A stretch of DNA of 46,671 nt from JAWLBM01 sp041687675 (lineage in GTDB: Bacteria; Pseudomonadota; Alphaproteobacteria; Rhizobiales; Pleomorphomonadaceae), in assembly GCA_041687675.1 (NCBI GenBank), contig JAWLBM010000038.1:1-46671 (forward strand), given 5' to 3'. Position 1 is the first letter of the stretch. Each line of letters starts with the position of its first letter. The notes beneath the pieces were generated by a model. It was not told the origin of the DNA and made no database searches. It saw only the letters and a list, made by a program, of their open reading frames with translations. The translations under genes were made by a program, and so were the position numbers. This document shows, piece by piece, positions 37,284-45,409 of this stretch.

Positions 37284-38426
37284 TCAGCGCGGCGGCAGGT
37301 CGCCGCGCGCCCATCCGGCCTTGGCCGCGGCCATGAAGTCGGCGTAGCGGCCCGCCTCGATGGCGTCCCGGATCCCCCGCATCAGCGACTGGTAGTAGGC
37401 GACATTCACCCAGGTCAGCAGCATGGAGGCGAGCGTCTCGCCCGTGCGCACCAGGTGGTGCAGGTAGGCGCGGCTGTAGTCGCGCGCCGCCGGGCAATCA
37501 CCCTCCGGGTCCAGCGGGCGCGGGTCGTCCGCATGGCGGGCGTTCTTCAGGTTGATCCGGCCGAAGCGGGTGTAGGCGAGGCCGTGGCGGCCGGCCCGGG
37601 TCGGCATCACGCAGTCGAACTGGTCGATCCCCCGGGCGACGCTCTCGACGATGTCGTCTGGCGTGCCGACGCCCATCAGGTAGCGTGGCTTTCCGGCGGG
37701 CAGGACCGGGTGCAGCACGTCCAGCATCGCCAGCATCACGGCCTGCGGCTCGCCGACCGCGAGGCCGCCCACCGAGGTGCCCTCGAAGGGCATCTCCGAC
37801 AGGGCCCGGGCGCTCTCGATGCGCAGCGACGGCACGTCGCCGCCCTGGACGATGCCGTAGAGCCCCTGCCCCCTGGCCGGCCCGCCGAGGTCCTCGAAGC
37901 GGCGGCGCGAGCGCTCCGCCCAGCGCAGCGACAGCCGCATCCCGCGCTCCACCTCCTCCGCCGTGGCCGGCAGGCGGACGCACTCGTCGAGCTGCATCTG
38001 GATGTCCGAGCCGAGCAGGCCCTGGATCTCCACCGACCGCTCGGGTGTCAGTTCGTGCCGGGAACCGTCGACGTGGCTCTGGAACACCACCCCGCGCTCG
38101 CCGAGCTTGCGCAACTGGGCGAGCGACATGACCTGGAACCCGCCGGAATCCGTCAGGATCGTGTGCGGCCAGTTGGAGAAGGCGTGCAGGCCCCCGAGGG
38201 CGGCCACCCGCTCGGCGCCGGGCCGCAGCATCAGGTGGTAGACGTTGCCGAGGATCACGTCGGCGCCGGTCGCCCGCACGTCGTCCATGAACATCGCCTT
38301 CACCGTGCCGAGGGTCCCCACCGGCATGAAGGCGGGCGTGCGCACGACGCCGTGCGGCGTCGTGATCTCGCCGCGGCGGGCGGCCCCGTCGGTGGCGAGG
38401 AGGCGGAAGGAGAAGGGAGCCGTCAT
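37284..38426 (-). CDS. tgt: Queuine/preQ1 tRNA-guanine transglycosylase
   Basis: This 380-residue enzyme swaps guanine-34 of GUN-anticodon tRNAs for preQ1. The active site is present: DSGGFQVMSL, GIVQGG, GGLAVGEP and FDCVMPTRAGRHG. The structural zinc site (normally C-x-C-x2-C and a later H) is largely gone: Gly309, Cys311, Ala314 and Val340 stand at the ligand positions, within EGDCPAARDYSRAY and LLTWVNVAYY. I recall similar CPAARDYSRAYLHHL sequences in other Hyphomicrobiales, so this may be a lineage form rather than damage. The start overlaps the queA stop by four bases. Confidence 0.94.
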   Translation of the reverse strand: MTAPFSFRLLATDGAARRGEITTPHGVVRTPAFMPVGTLGTVKAMFMDDVRATGADVILGNVYHLMLRPGAERVAALGGLHAFSNWPHTILTDSGGFQVMSLAQLRKLGERGVVFQSHVDGSRHELTPERSVEIQGLLGSDIQMQLDECVRLPATAEEVERGMRLSLRWAERSRRRFEDLGGPARGQGLYGIVQGGDVPSLRIESARALSEMPFEGTSVGGLAVGEPQAVMLAMLDVLHPVLPAGKPRYLMGVGTPDDIVESVARGIDQFDCVMPTRAGRHGLAYTRFGRINLKNARHADDPRPLDPEGDCPAARDYSRAYLHHLVRTGETLASMLLTWVNVAYYQSLMRGIRDAIEAGRYADFMAAAKAGWARGDLPPR

Positions 38427-39523
38427 TGGCGCTCCGGGAAGAGCAGCGAGCTGTCGCCGTAGGAGTAGAAGCGGTAGCCGGTGGCGATCGCTTGGGCGTA
38501 GGCCGCCTTCATCGTCTTAAGGCCGGACAGCGCCGCGACCATCATGAACAGCGTCGACCTCGGGATGTGGAAGTTGGTCATCAGCGCGTCGACCGCCTTC
38601 CAGCGGTAGCCGGGCGTGATGAAGATGTCGGTCGGCCCCGCGAAGGGGCGGACGAGGCCGTCGTCGCCCGCCGCGCTCTCGAGGAGCCGCGCCGAGGTGG
38701 TGCCGACGGCGACGATCCGCCCGCCGCGGGCGCGCACCGCGTTGAGCGCCTCCGCGGTCTGCGCATCGACGTGGCCGATCTCCGCGTGCATGCGGTGACC
38801 CCCGGTGTCGTCCGCCTTCACCGGCAGGAAGGTGCCGGCGCCGACGTGGAGCGTCACGAAGTGCTCCGAGATGCCCCGTTCGGCGATCCGGGCGAGAAGC
38901 TCCGGCGTGAAGTGGAGGCCGGCGGTGGGCGCCGCGACGGCGCCGTCCTCGCGGGCGTAGACGGTCTGGTAGTCGGCGCGGTCGCGCTCGTCCTCCGGCC
39001 GGCGGGCGGCGATGTAGGGCGGCAGCGGCACATGGCCGACGGCGGCGATCGCCTCGTCGAGGGCGGGGCCGGAGAGGTCGAAGGCGAAGGTCACCTCGCC
39101 CTCCTCGCCCTTTGCCGCGACCGTCGCCTCGAGCTGGCCGGCGAGGCAGGCGAGGCCCTCCGCGCCGGCGCCCTCCCCATGCGCGCGGAAGCGGACGCGG
39201 TCGCCCGGCTTCAGCTTGCGCGCGCCCCTGACGAAGGCCTTCCAGCGGTCCGCCGCCTCGCGCATGTGCAGCGTCGCCGACACGGCCACCGGCCCGGCGC
39301 CCTCGCGCAGGCGCAGGCCCTCCAGCTGCGCCGGGATCACCCGGGTGTCGTTGAAGACCAGGGCGTCGCCGGGCGACAGCAGGTCCGGCAGGTCGCGCAC
39401 GATCCGGTCCTCGAGGCCCTCGCCGGGGCGTACGACGAGGAGGCGGGCGGAATCGCGCGGCGAGGCCGGGCGCAGGGCGATCCGGTCGGCCGGCAGGTCG
39501 AAATCGAACAGGGAGACGTCCAT
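38423..39523 (-). CDS. queA: S-adenosylmethionine:tRNA ribosyltransferase-isomerase
   Basis: This 366-residue enzyme makes epoxyqueuosine in tRNA from preQ1 after Tgt has acted. Family blocks are FDFDLPADRIALRP at the N-terminus, FNDTRVIPAQL, AAPTAGLHFTPELL, HVGAGTFLPVK and HIPRSTLFMMV. It overlaps tgt by four bases (ATGA), placing both steps of queuosine synthesis in one operon. A hairpin at 39545-39571 lies between it and the upstream cyclophilin gene. I find no preQ1 riboswitch before it. Confidence 0.95.
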   Translation of the reverse strand: MDVSLFDFDLPADRIALRPASPRDSARLLVVRPGEGLEDRIVRDLPDLLSPGDALVFNDTRVIPAQLEGLRLREGAGPVAVSATLHMREAADRWKAFVRGARKLKPGDRVRFRAHGEGAGAEGLACLAGQLEATVAAKGEEGEVTFAFDLSGPALDEAIAAVGHVPLPPYIAARRPEDERDRADYQTVYAREDGAVAAPTAGLHFTPELLARIAERGISEHFVTLHVGAGTFLPVKADDTGGHRMHAEIGHVDAQTAEALNAVRARGGRIVAVGTTSARLLESAAGDDGLVRPFAGPTDIFITPGYRWKAVDALMTNFHIPRSTLFMMVAALSGLKTMKAAYAQAIATGYRFYSYGDSSLLFPERQ

Positions 39524-39544
39524 CGGCGCCTTCGCAAACGGAAA

Positions 39545-39571
39545 GTCCTCCCCGGCCGGGCCGGGGAGGAC
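39545..39571 (-). terminator. Hairpin between ppiB and queA, possible weak terminator
   Basis: Arms of 13 bases (39559-39571 and 39545-39557) are exact complements and would form an extremely stable stem. On the minus strand it is followed by TTTCCGTTT, a short U-rich tail. It could end most ppiB transcripts or set queA-tgt levels. Confidence 0.5.
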
Positions 39572-39592
39572 GATGGCAAGCGTCGGACCGGG

Positions 39593-40072
39593 TCAGGCCG
39601 CGATGTCGGCCGCGACCTTCATCGAGACGATCTTGTCCGGATCGCGCACGGGCTCGCCGCGCTTGATCTGGTCGACGTTCTCCATGCCCTCGATCACCTT
39701 GCCCCAGACCGTGTACTGGCGGTCGAGGAAGCGGGCGTCGTCGAAGCAGATGAAGAACTGCGAGTTGGCCGAGTTCGGGTTCTGCGCCCGGGCCATCGAG
39801 GCGGTGCCGCGCACATGCGGCTCGGCGTTGAACTCCGCCTTGAGGTCCGGGTACTGCGACCCGCCGGTGCCGGTGCCGCGGGGGCATCCGGTCTGGGCCA
39901 TGAAGCCATCGATCACCCGGTGGAACACGATGCCGTCGTAGAAGCCTTCGCGGGCGAGCTTCTTGATGTGGGCCACGTGGTTCGGAGCGAGGTCCGGGCG
40001 CATCTCGATGACGACGCGGCCCTTGGTCGTGTCCAGCACCAGCGTGTTTTCGGGGTCCTTGATCTCTGCCAT
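39593..40072 (-). CDS. ppiB: Cytosolic cyclophilin-type peptidyl-prolyl isomerase
   Basis: This 159-residue cyclophilin has no signal peptide. It shows the catalytic FHRVIDGFMAQTG and SMARAQNPNSANSQFFICF blocks of bacterial PpiB, which speeds cis-trans isomerisation of proline bonds. It lies between a second, exported cyclophilin gene (37 bp upstream) and queA on the minus strand, the usual order in Hyphomicrobiales. The pair probably arose by duplication; they are alike through the whole domain. Confidence 0.93.
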   Translation of the reverse strand: MAEIKDPENTLVLDTTKGRVVIEMRPDLAPNHVAHIKKLAREGFYDGIVFHRVIDGFMAQTGCPRGTGTGGSQYPDLKAEFNAEPHVRGTASMARAQNPNSANSQFFICFDDARFLDRQYTVWGKVIEGMENVDQIKRGEPVRDPDKIVSMKVAADIAA

Positions 40073-40109
40073 CGCGAAGGGTCCTTTGATTTTAGTCGGA
40101 GTATATGGA

Positions 40110-40646
<537 letters not shown>

Positions 40647-40692
40647 GGCGTTTCCTCCAGTGTCCGGGTGCATGCGGCGGCCTGCCGGCCGC

Positions 40693-41187
40693 TCAGCGGG
40701 CGTAGGCCTCGGCGAGCCTCGCCGCCACCTGCGGCGGAACGAAGGCGTCGACGGGGCCGCCCAGGGCCGCGATCTGGCGCACGAGGCTCGAGGCGATGTG
40801 CCGGACCGCGGGTGCAGCGGTGAGATACACGACCTCCACCTCCGGCGCCATGGCGGTGTTCATCCCGGCCATCTGCGTCTCGTAGTCGAGGTCGGTGGCG
40901 TTGCGCAGGCCGCGGACGATGACGGTCGCCCCCGCGCCGCGGGCCGCCTCGACGACGAGGCCGTCGAAGGTCCGGATCTCCACCCGGCGGCCGGTGCGCC
41001 CGGCGATCTCGTCGAGGCTCGGCCGCAACAGGTCCACCCGTTCGGCCGGGCTGAACAGCGCCGACTTGGAGTGATGGGCGCCGACCGCCACGATCAGGTG
41101 GTCGAACAGGCGGGCGGCCCGCTCGATCACGTCGAGGTGGCCAAAGGTGACCGGGTCGAAGGACCCCGGATAGAGCGCTGTCGTCAT
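40693..41187 (-). CDS. coaD: Phosphopantetheine adenylyltransferase
   Basis: This 164-residue enzyme joins 4'-phosphopantetheine and ATP to give dephospho-CoA, the fourth step of coenzyme A synthesis. It shows the nucleotidyltransferase motif GSFDPVTFGH near residue 8, RGLRNATDLDYE, and the late motif HIASSLVRQIA. The ATG at 41187 follows AGGAGCC and gives the exact family start; an in-frame ATG at 41208 is less likely. It leads the minus-strand run coaD > cyclophilins > queA > tgt. In many relatives gyrA precedes coaD, but here two small secreted ORFs on the other strand do. Confidence 0.95.
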   Translation of the reverse strand: MTTALYPGSFDPVTFGHLDVIERAARLFDHLIVAVGAHHSKSALFSPAERVDLLRPSLDEIAGRTGRRVEIRTFDGLVVEAARGAGATVIVRGLRNATDLDYETQMAGMNTAMAPEVEVVYLTAAPAVRHIASSLVRQIAALGGPVDAFVPPQVAARLAEAYAR

Positions 41188-41439
41188 GGCTCCTGCATTA
41201 GCCGACAAGAGGGGTGTTGCACAATGGCGACGGCGGAGACGGCAATCACGTGTGGCGGCGGATATCCGCAGCTGATGCGAGTAACAGCATGTTTCTTCGC
41301 GCGTCGGTCCGTTGACCCGGCGTTAACCTTGCCCCAGCGTCAATGGTAACCAAGGCGGGAGGATTAAGGGCCGATTCACCGTTCGGGCCCAGCGTGGACG
41401 ATGGGTAGGATGGTTTCCCAGCAGTATGGAGGACGGGAC

Positions 41440-41703
41440 ATGCCAAGCCTCGGAACGTCCCCGCGCCTAGTCGGGCGGGCCCTTCGCATGGCGGCGGCGG
41501 TGGTCGCGCTGTCGATGATCGGGGCGAGCCCCAATCCCATGCCGTTGCTGGCGAAGGCCGACCGGGCCGCCTCTCCCGCCGACTGCCGCCTCGAGGAGAT
41601 GGCCGCGACCATCGACTGCCTCGGGGTGGTCCTCCCGCTCACCCGCGGCGAGGTGGTGGACGTCGGCCCCGGGCTGACCGTGGTCGGCCAGATCCCCGGC
41701 TGA
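41440..41703 (+). CDS. Small secreted hypothetical protein with two cysteines
   Basis: This 87-residue protein starts after GGAGGACGGGAC at the ATG at 41440. A hydrophobic segment (about 15-30) looks like a signal peptide. The mature part has two cysteines 11 residues apart (ADCRLEEM and TIDCLG) and ends VVGQIPG. I recognise no family. The block LGVVLP faintly recalls the LGIELP tail of the small proteins at 44.7-46 kb, too short to claim kinship. It points away from coaD. The region 41209-41439 before it holds several TTAACC-type boxes but no sure promoter. Confidence 0.55.
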   Translation: MPSLGTSPRLVGRALRMAAAVVALSMIGASPNPMPLLAKADRAASPADCRLEEMAATIDCLGVVLPLTRGEVVDVGPGLTVVGQIPG

Positions 41704-41802
41704 GGCGAAGGACCTCTCGCGCCCTTCACGCAATTGCGACCAAAGCGGTAACGCTGCGGCAACCTTTGTGAATGGGAAGCATCCCTGGGTCGGTGTATTC
41801 TC

Positions 41803-41847
41803 AAGGTCGAATCGACCTTCGGACCGTCAGCATTCCGCGATCGGAAT
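41803..41847. promoter_or_regulatory. Two adjacent inverted repeats before a small secreted ORF
   Basis: AAGGTCGA (41803-41810) and TCGACCTT (41812-41819) are perfect complements around one base. Twelve bases further, ATTCCG (41832-41837) and CGGAAT (41842-41847) form a second one. They lie 25-69 bases before the ATG at 41872 and could be operator sites or leader hairpins. Confidence 0.4.
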
Positions 41848-41871
41848 ATGCATCGCGCGGGGTGGACCGCC

Positions 41872-42108
41872 ATGACCTTGAACCGCGTCCAACTCTCCGT
41901 CGTGGTCGCCGGTTGCGCGGCCGGTCTGCTGCTTGCCGTGGTCGGCGCGGCGCGGGCGGCCGAGACGCCGGACGTCGCCCCGCTGGAGAAGGGCGACCGG
42001 ATCGCCGCCGAGGCCTCCGGCGTGCCCTCGCTGACCGTCGAGGAGGTGAACCTCGACATCGGCGTCAGCAACCTCATCCGCATCGAGCGCCACAAGGCGC
42101 AACCCTGA
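41872..42108 (+). CDS. Small secreted hypothetical protein
   Basis: This 78-residue protein has a signal peptide (about 1-29, ending GAARAAE). The short mature part is about 49 residues with no cysteine, including GVPSLTVEEVNLDIGVSN. No known family is recognised. The ATG at 41872 is preferred over 41848 because GGGGTGGA precedes it and the signal peptide then starts correctly. It lies between another small secreted ORF and rimO, downstream of two inverted repeats. Confidence 0.55.
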   Translation: MTLNRVQLSVVVAGCAAGLLLAVVGAARAAETPDVAPLEKGDRIAAEASGVPSLTVEEVNLDIGVSNLIRIERHKAQP

Positions 42109-42235
42109 CGGGACGTTCGGCGGCGCCCCGCCGCGACGCCGCCTTGACGCGGCCGCGTTTGCCCGCCATCTCTGGCCGGAATCGCGGCCCCTTGCGGCCG
42201 AGCATGCGACCGTCGCCCAAGGGTAGCCCCTCGTC

Positions 42236-43591
42236 ATGACCGACACCACCGTCGACGCGGCCGACGACGCCGCGAACGCGACGCCCCCGCGCATCTCCTT
42301 CGTCAGCCTCGGCTGCCCCAAGGCGCTCGTCGATTCCGAGCGGATCGTCACGCACCTGCGCTCCGAGGGCTACGAGATCTCCCGCAAGCACGACGGCGCC
42401 GACGTGGTGATCGTCAACACCTGCGGCTTCCTCGACAGCGCCAAGGCCGAGAGCCTCGGCGCCATCGGCGAGGCGATGAAGGAGAACGGCCGGGTGATCG
42501 TGACCGGTTGCATGGGCGCCGAGCCCGAGCAGATCCGCGAGGCCTTCCCCGGGGTGCTGGCGATCACCGGCCCGCAGGCCTACGAGAGCGTCATGGAGGC
42601 CGTCCACGCGGCCGTGCCGCCGCGCCACGACCCGTTCCTCGACCTCGTCCCGCCGCAGGGCATCAAGCTGACCCCGCGGCACTACGCCTATCTCAAGATT
42701 TCAGAGGGTTGCAACAATCGCTGCACCTTCTGCATCATCCCCAAGCTGCGCGGCGACCTGGTCTCGCGCCCCGTCGGCGACGTGCTGCGCGAGGCCGAGC
42801 GGCTGGTGAAGGCCGGCGTAAAGGAACTCCTCGTCATCAGCCAGGACACCTCCGCCTACGGCATCGATCTCAGGTACCAGCCGAGCCTGTGGAAGGACCG
42901 GGAGGTGCGCACCCGCTTCTTCGACCTCGCCGAGGCGCTGGGTGAGTTCGGCGTCTGGGTGCGCATGCACTACGTCTATCCCTATCCGCATGTGGACGAG
43001 GTGATCGGCCTGATGGCGGAGGGGCGGATCCTCCCCTACCTCGACATCCCCTTCCAGCACGCCTCCCCGTCGGTGCTGAAGTCGATGCGCCGCCCGGCCC
43101 ACCAGGAGAAGACCCTGGAGCGGATCCACAGGTGGCGCCAGACCTGCCCGGACCTTGCCATCCGATCCACCTTCATCGTCGGCTTCCCGGGCGAGACGGA
43201 GGCGGACGTCGACCTCCTCCTCGACTGGCTGACCGAGGCGAAGCTCGAGAAGGTCGGCTGCTTCAAGTACGAGCCGGTCGCGGGCGCCACCGCCAACGAC
43301 CTCGGCCTCGCCCCGGTGCCGCCCGAGGAGCAGGAACGCCGCTTCCACCGCGTCATGGCGCACCAGCAGGCGATCTCGGCGAGGCTGCTGCAGCGGCGAG
43401 TCGGCAAGCGGGTGCAGGTGATCGTCGACGAGAGCCGGGGGCTCGCCGCCACCGGCCGGACGAAGTGGGACGCGCCGGAGATCGACGGCGTCGTGCGCCT
43501 GACCGGCCGCCGGCCGATCCGCGCCGGCGAGATCGTCACGGCGAGGATCGACGGCGCCGACGCCTACGACCTGCACGGCCAGGTGGTCTGA
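42236..43591 (+). CDS. rimO: Ribosomal protein S12 methylthiotransferase
   Basis: This 451-residue radical-SAM enzyme adds a methylthio group to an aspartate of ribosomal protein S12. The UPF0004 domain (about 20-130) starts with SLGCPKALVDSE (Cys27) and holds two further cluster cysteines in NTCGF and TGCMG. The radical-SAM cluster is SEGCNNRCTFC (Cys159, Cys163, Cys166). A TRAM domain ends the protein. RimO rather than MiaB is shown by the SLGCPK start and by FIVGFPGETEADVDLLLDWL. It converges on the ADYC-domain gene with 16 bp between, where a short hairpin (43591-43607) may serve both strands. Confidence 0.95.
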   Translation: MTDTTVDAADDAANATPPRISFVSLGCPKALVDSERIVTHLRSEGYEISRKHDGADVVIVNTCGFLDSAKAESLGAIGEAMKENGRVIVTGCMGAEPEQIREAFPGVLAITGPQAYESVMEAVHAAVPPRHDPFLDLVPPQGIKLTPRHYAYLKISEGCNNRCTFCIIPKLRGDLVSRPVGDVLREAERLVKAGVKELLVISQDTSAYGIDLRYQPSLWKDREVRTRFFDLAEALGEFGVWVRMHYVYPYPHVDEVIGLMAEGRILPYLDIPFQHASPSVLKSMRRPAHQEKTLERIHRWRQTCPDLAIRSTFIVGFPGETEADVDLLLDWLTEAKLEKVGCFKYEPVAGATANDLGLAPVPPEEQERRFHRVMAHQQAISARLLQRRVGKRVQVIVDESRGLAATGRTKWDAPEIDGVVRLTGRRPIRAGEIVTARIDGADAYDLHGQVV

Positions 43592-43607
43592 GCGGGTCCG
43601 CCCCGCT

Positions 43608-44468
43608 TCAGCGCGACCAGCTTTCCAGGATCGCGTCCGGCCGCCCCGGGGCGCAGGCCTCCGGGCCGAGCCGCCCGGCGAGGCGGGGGCACTCCGCGAG
43701 GATCGCGTCGAGGCCGCCGAACTGATCGAGCCGCTGCCGGGCGACGCAGACCGCCCCCTCCGGCCCCCAGGCCGCCTCGAATTGGACGGTGGCCCACTCC
43801 GGGTCCTCCGCCGCCTCCTCCGGCGTGTTGATGCCGAGGCTGTCTGTGAAGCCGATCAGCGTGCCGTCCACCGTGTGGCCGCGGCCGTCGCCGCACCAGT
43901 CGGCGCGGACCATGCGGACGCAGGCGTTGTAGACCTCGCGCATCGACCGCCCGTCCGCCCCAGTTTCCCAGGGCCGGTAGCCGAAGCGCACGCACTTGCC
44001 GAGCGCGCCGGCGGTGCAGATGAACTCGAACTCGCCCGGCCCCGCCTCCGCCAGGACGCCGCGCCCGTCGCTGCGTCCGGCGAGCGGGAAGCCCGCCGCG
44101 ATCCCGTCGGGGCCCGGCAGACAGAAGGGCGTCTCGGAGCCGTCCTCGGCGAGGAGGCGGAGGTCGTGCAGGAAAACGCCCCGCCCGGGGTTTTCCGGGT
44201 CCTCCTCGATGCCGGCGATGAGGGCCCGGACCGGCGCGCCGTTCACCGAGAGGGTGAGCACCGCGCCAACCAGCGCGGCGCCGGTGACCATGTTTCCGTC
44301 TCCCGTGGAGACGCGGAACTCGGTGCCCACCACGTCGAAGGTCGGCGCCGCCTCCCCGGCCGCCGCCCGGAGCGCGCCGGCGAGGAGGAGGGCAAGCCCG
44401 AGGACGCCGCAGGCGAGGACGAGGCGAAGGACGAGGCGACCGGAGAGGCCGGCAAGCGGTTCGTTCAT
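43608..44468 (-). CDS. ADYC-domain-like exported protein
   Basis: This 286-residue protein has an N-terminal hydrophobic segment (about 12-33; signal or anchor) and an envelope-located rest. Its C-terminal half carries the cysteine-rich ADYC-type core: FICTAGALGKCVRFGYRPWE, then NACVRMVRADWCGDG (the A-D-[YW]-C of the name), then GHTVDGTLI, with more cysteines near the end. The domain's function is unknown. Residues 47-80 contain pentads of the type x-G-[TA]-x-[FLV]: VGTEF, TGAAL, VGAVL, NGAPV. The same pattern is seen in the three small secreted proteins upstream on this strand. The ATG at 44468 gives the best signal; no clear ribosome site precedes it. A 7-bp hairpin lies at 44491-44507. Confidence 0.72.
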   Translation of the reverse strand: MNEPLAGLSGRLVLRLVLACGVLGLALLLAGALRAAAGEAAPTFDVVGTEFRVSTGDGNMVTGAALVGAVLTLSVNGAPVRALIAGIEEDPENPGRGVFLHDLRLLAEDGSETPFCLPGPDGIAAGFPLAGRSDGRGVLAEAGPGEFEFICTAGALGKCVRFGYRPWETGADGRSMREVYNACVRMVRADWCGDGRGHTVDGTLIGFTDSLGINTPEEAAEDPEWATVQFEAAWGPEGAVCVARQRLDQFGGLDAILAECPRLAGRLGPEACAPGRPDAILESWSR

Positions 44469-44749
44469 GTCGGGCAGTCCGTAAGGTGCCGCACGGCGGA
44501 GCCGTGCGCGGGGTTTGCGGGAGCATGGTCTCCGGGCCGGCTGTCGGGCCGTCCGCCCCGGCTTGGGTCCCCGCCCTCTCTCTCGTGCGGCGGGGCCGAT
44601 GCCGGACCGATCCTTGGCTCGGCGGGTCGCCCGCATCCCAACCGGATGCGGGCGCCCTGTTCGATCACCGGCGGCCGGATGGCCATCGGCCACGGGCCCC
44701 TTCGCCGTCCCGGGCCAAGGGCCTTCGCCGACGGGGCGGCGTTCCTCGC

Positions 44750-45037
44750 CTAGTTCCGACCGGCGGCCGGCAGCTCGATCCCGAGGACCTTCACGCGTGC
44801 GGTTGCCGCGCCGTTCGGGGTCATGGCGTTCGGGGACATGGCATTTGGAGCCATCGCGTTGGGAGCCATCGCGTTCGGAGCCATCACGTTGGGCGACATC
44901 GCGTTCGGCGACATCGCGTTGGGAGTCATGGCGTTCGGGGACATGGCGTTCAGAACGATCCCGTTCGGGGTCATGGCCGCGGAGGCGAAGGACGCAGTCA
45001 GGAAAAGGCACGAGACTGCAAGAACGATCGTCTTCAT
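44750..45037 (-). CDS. Small secreted protein with eleven M-x-P-N-x pentads
   Basis: This 95-residue protein has a clear signal peptide (1-20, ending SFASA). Residues 22-76 are eleven consecutive five-residue units, nearly all M-[STA]-P-N-[AGV]; the second is IVLNA. The tail (77-95) contains VLGIELP, which matches the TGI[DE]LP end of the two 56-residue proteins upstream on the same strand. There is no cysteine in the mature part. GGTGGAG precedes the ATG at 45037, and a good promoter candidate is at 45090-45119. The mature protein would be an extended or beta-helical surface or matrix peptide; no function is known to me. Confidence 0.75.
   Translation of the reverse strand: MKTIVLAVSCLFLTASFASAAMTPNGIVLNAMSPNAMTPNAMSPNAMSPNVMAPNAMAPNAMAPNAMSPNAMTPNGAATARVKVLGIELPAAGRN
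44811..44975 (-). repeat. Eleven 15-bp tandem repeats inside a coding region
   Basis: Units of 15 bp, with GCGTTCGGGGACATG as the typical form on the plus strand, repeat eleven times in frame and encode the M-x-P-N-x pentads. Units differ mostly by a few bases. The register is exact with no indel. Confidence 0.9.
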
Positions 45038-45089
45038 CTGTCGATACTCCACCCAAGGCCGCACCAGCGCGGCAAGTGAAGTATCGGCA

Positions 45090-45119
45090 CACATAGTCCA
45101 CGTCGTCAAACAACGTCAA
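45090..45119 (-). promoter_or_regulatory. Promoter candidate of the M-x-P-N-x protein gene, with doubled TTTGACG box
   Basis: On the minus strand TTGACG (45119-45114) and TATGTG (45095-45090) are 18 bases apart. TTTGACG occurs again exactly 10 bp downstream (45110-45104) and pairs with GATACT (45085-45080) at 18 bases, a second possible promoter. The 10-bp spacing also fits an activator binding one face of the helix. The region further upstream (45122-45180) is AT-rich. Confidence 0.5.
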
Positions 45120-45121
45120 AG

Positions 45122-45409
45122 TTAAAATACCGCACTTTATTCATAAATCAAGAATACATTCGTATCATTGTATCTGTCAGCGCCGATGAACACTTCCATG
45201 CTGGCAGCCGGATTTTTTGTGGCGTGGCAATCCATTTCTGTGGACACGAAGACATCGCTCGACCCGCTGGCATCACTCGCAACCTTCCGCCAGGGCCCGC
45301 TTCGCGGTCGAAGCCGCGCCGATCGGGCCGCGTCACGATCCCGGCGGCGGTGCGACGGCGACCGTCCTGTCTGGACGCCCGCCGCCGCACCTTGCTCCGG
45401 TGATGCCGA
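45122..45409. other. Intergenic stretch without a supported gene
   Basis: The first 60 bases are AT-rich and belong to the promoter region of the pentad gene. The rest is GC-rich; an open frame on the minus strand (45148-45390) encodes an Arg-rich sequence without a ribosome site or family and I do not call it. From about 45383 on the DNA is part of the duplicated unit around the 56-residue genes. Confidence 0.5.

Noticed and set aside
39524..39592. preQ1 riboswitch before queA
   Set aside because: No short C-rich loop plus A-rich tail typical of preQ1 aptamers; the sequence is just a GC hairpin.
41325..41370. CtrA-type sites (TTAACC and TTAAG boxes)
   Set aside because: The half-sites are not at the seven-base spacing of a CtrA box.
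44811..44975. CRISPR-like regular repeats
   Set aside because: The units are 15 bp with no spacers and stay in one reading frame, so this is a coding repeat.
44469..45119. Open extension of the ADYC-protein frame with R/D/H-rich repeats
   Set aside because: The repeats are the 15-bp coding repeats of the neighbouring gene read in another frame.
45148..45390. Possible small minus-strand gene
   Set aside because: Arg-rich translation, no ribosome site, no family, and it overlaps the AT-rich promoter stretch.
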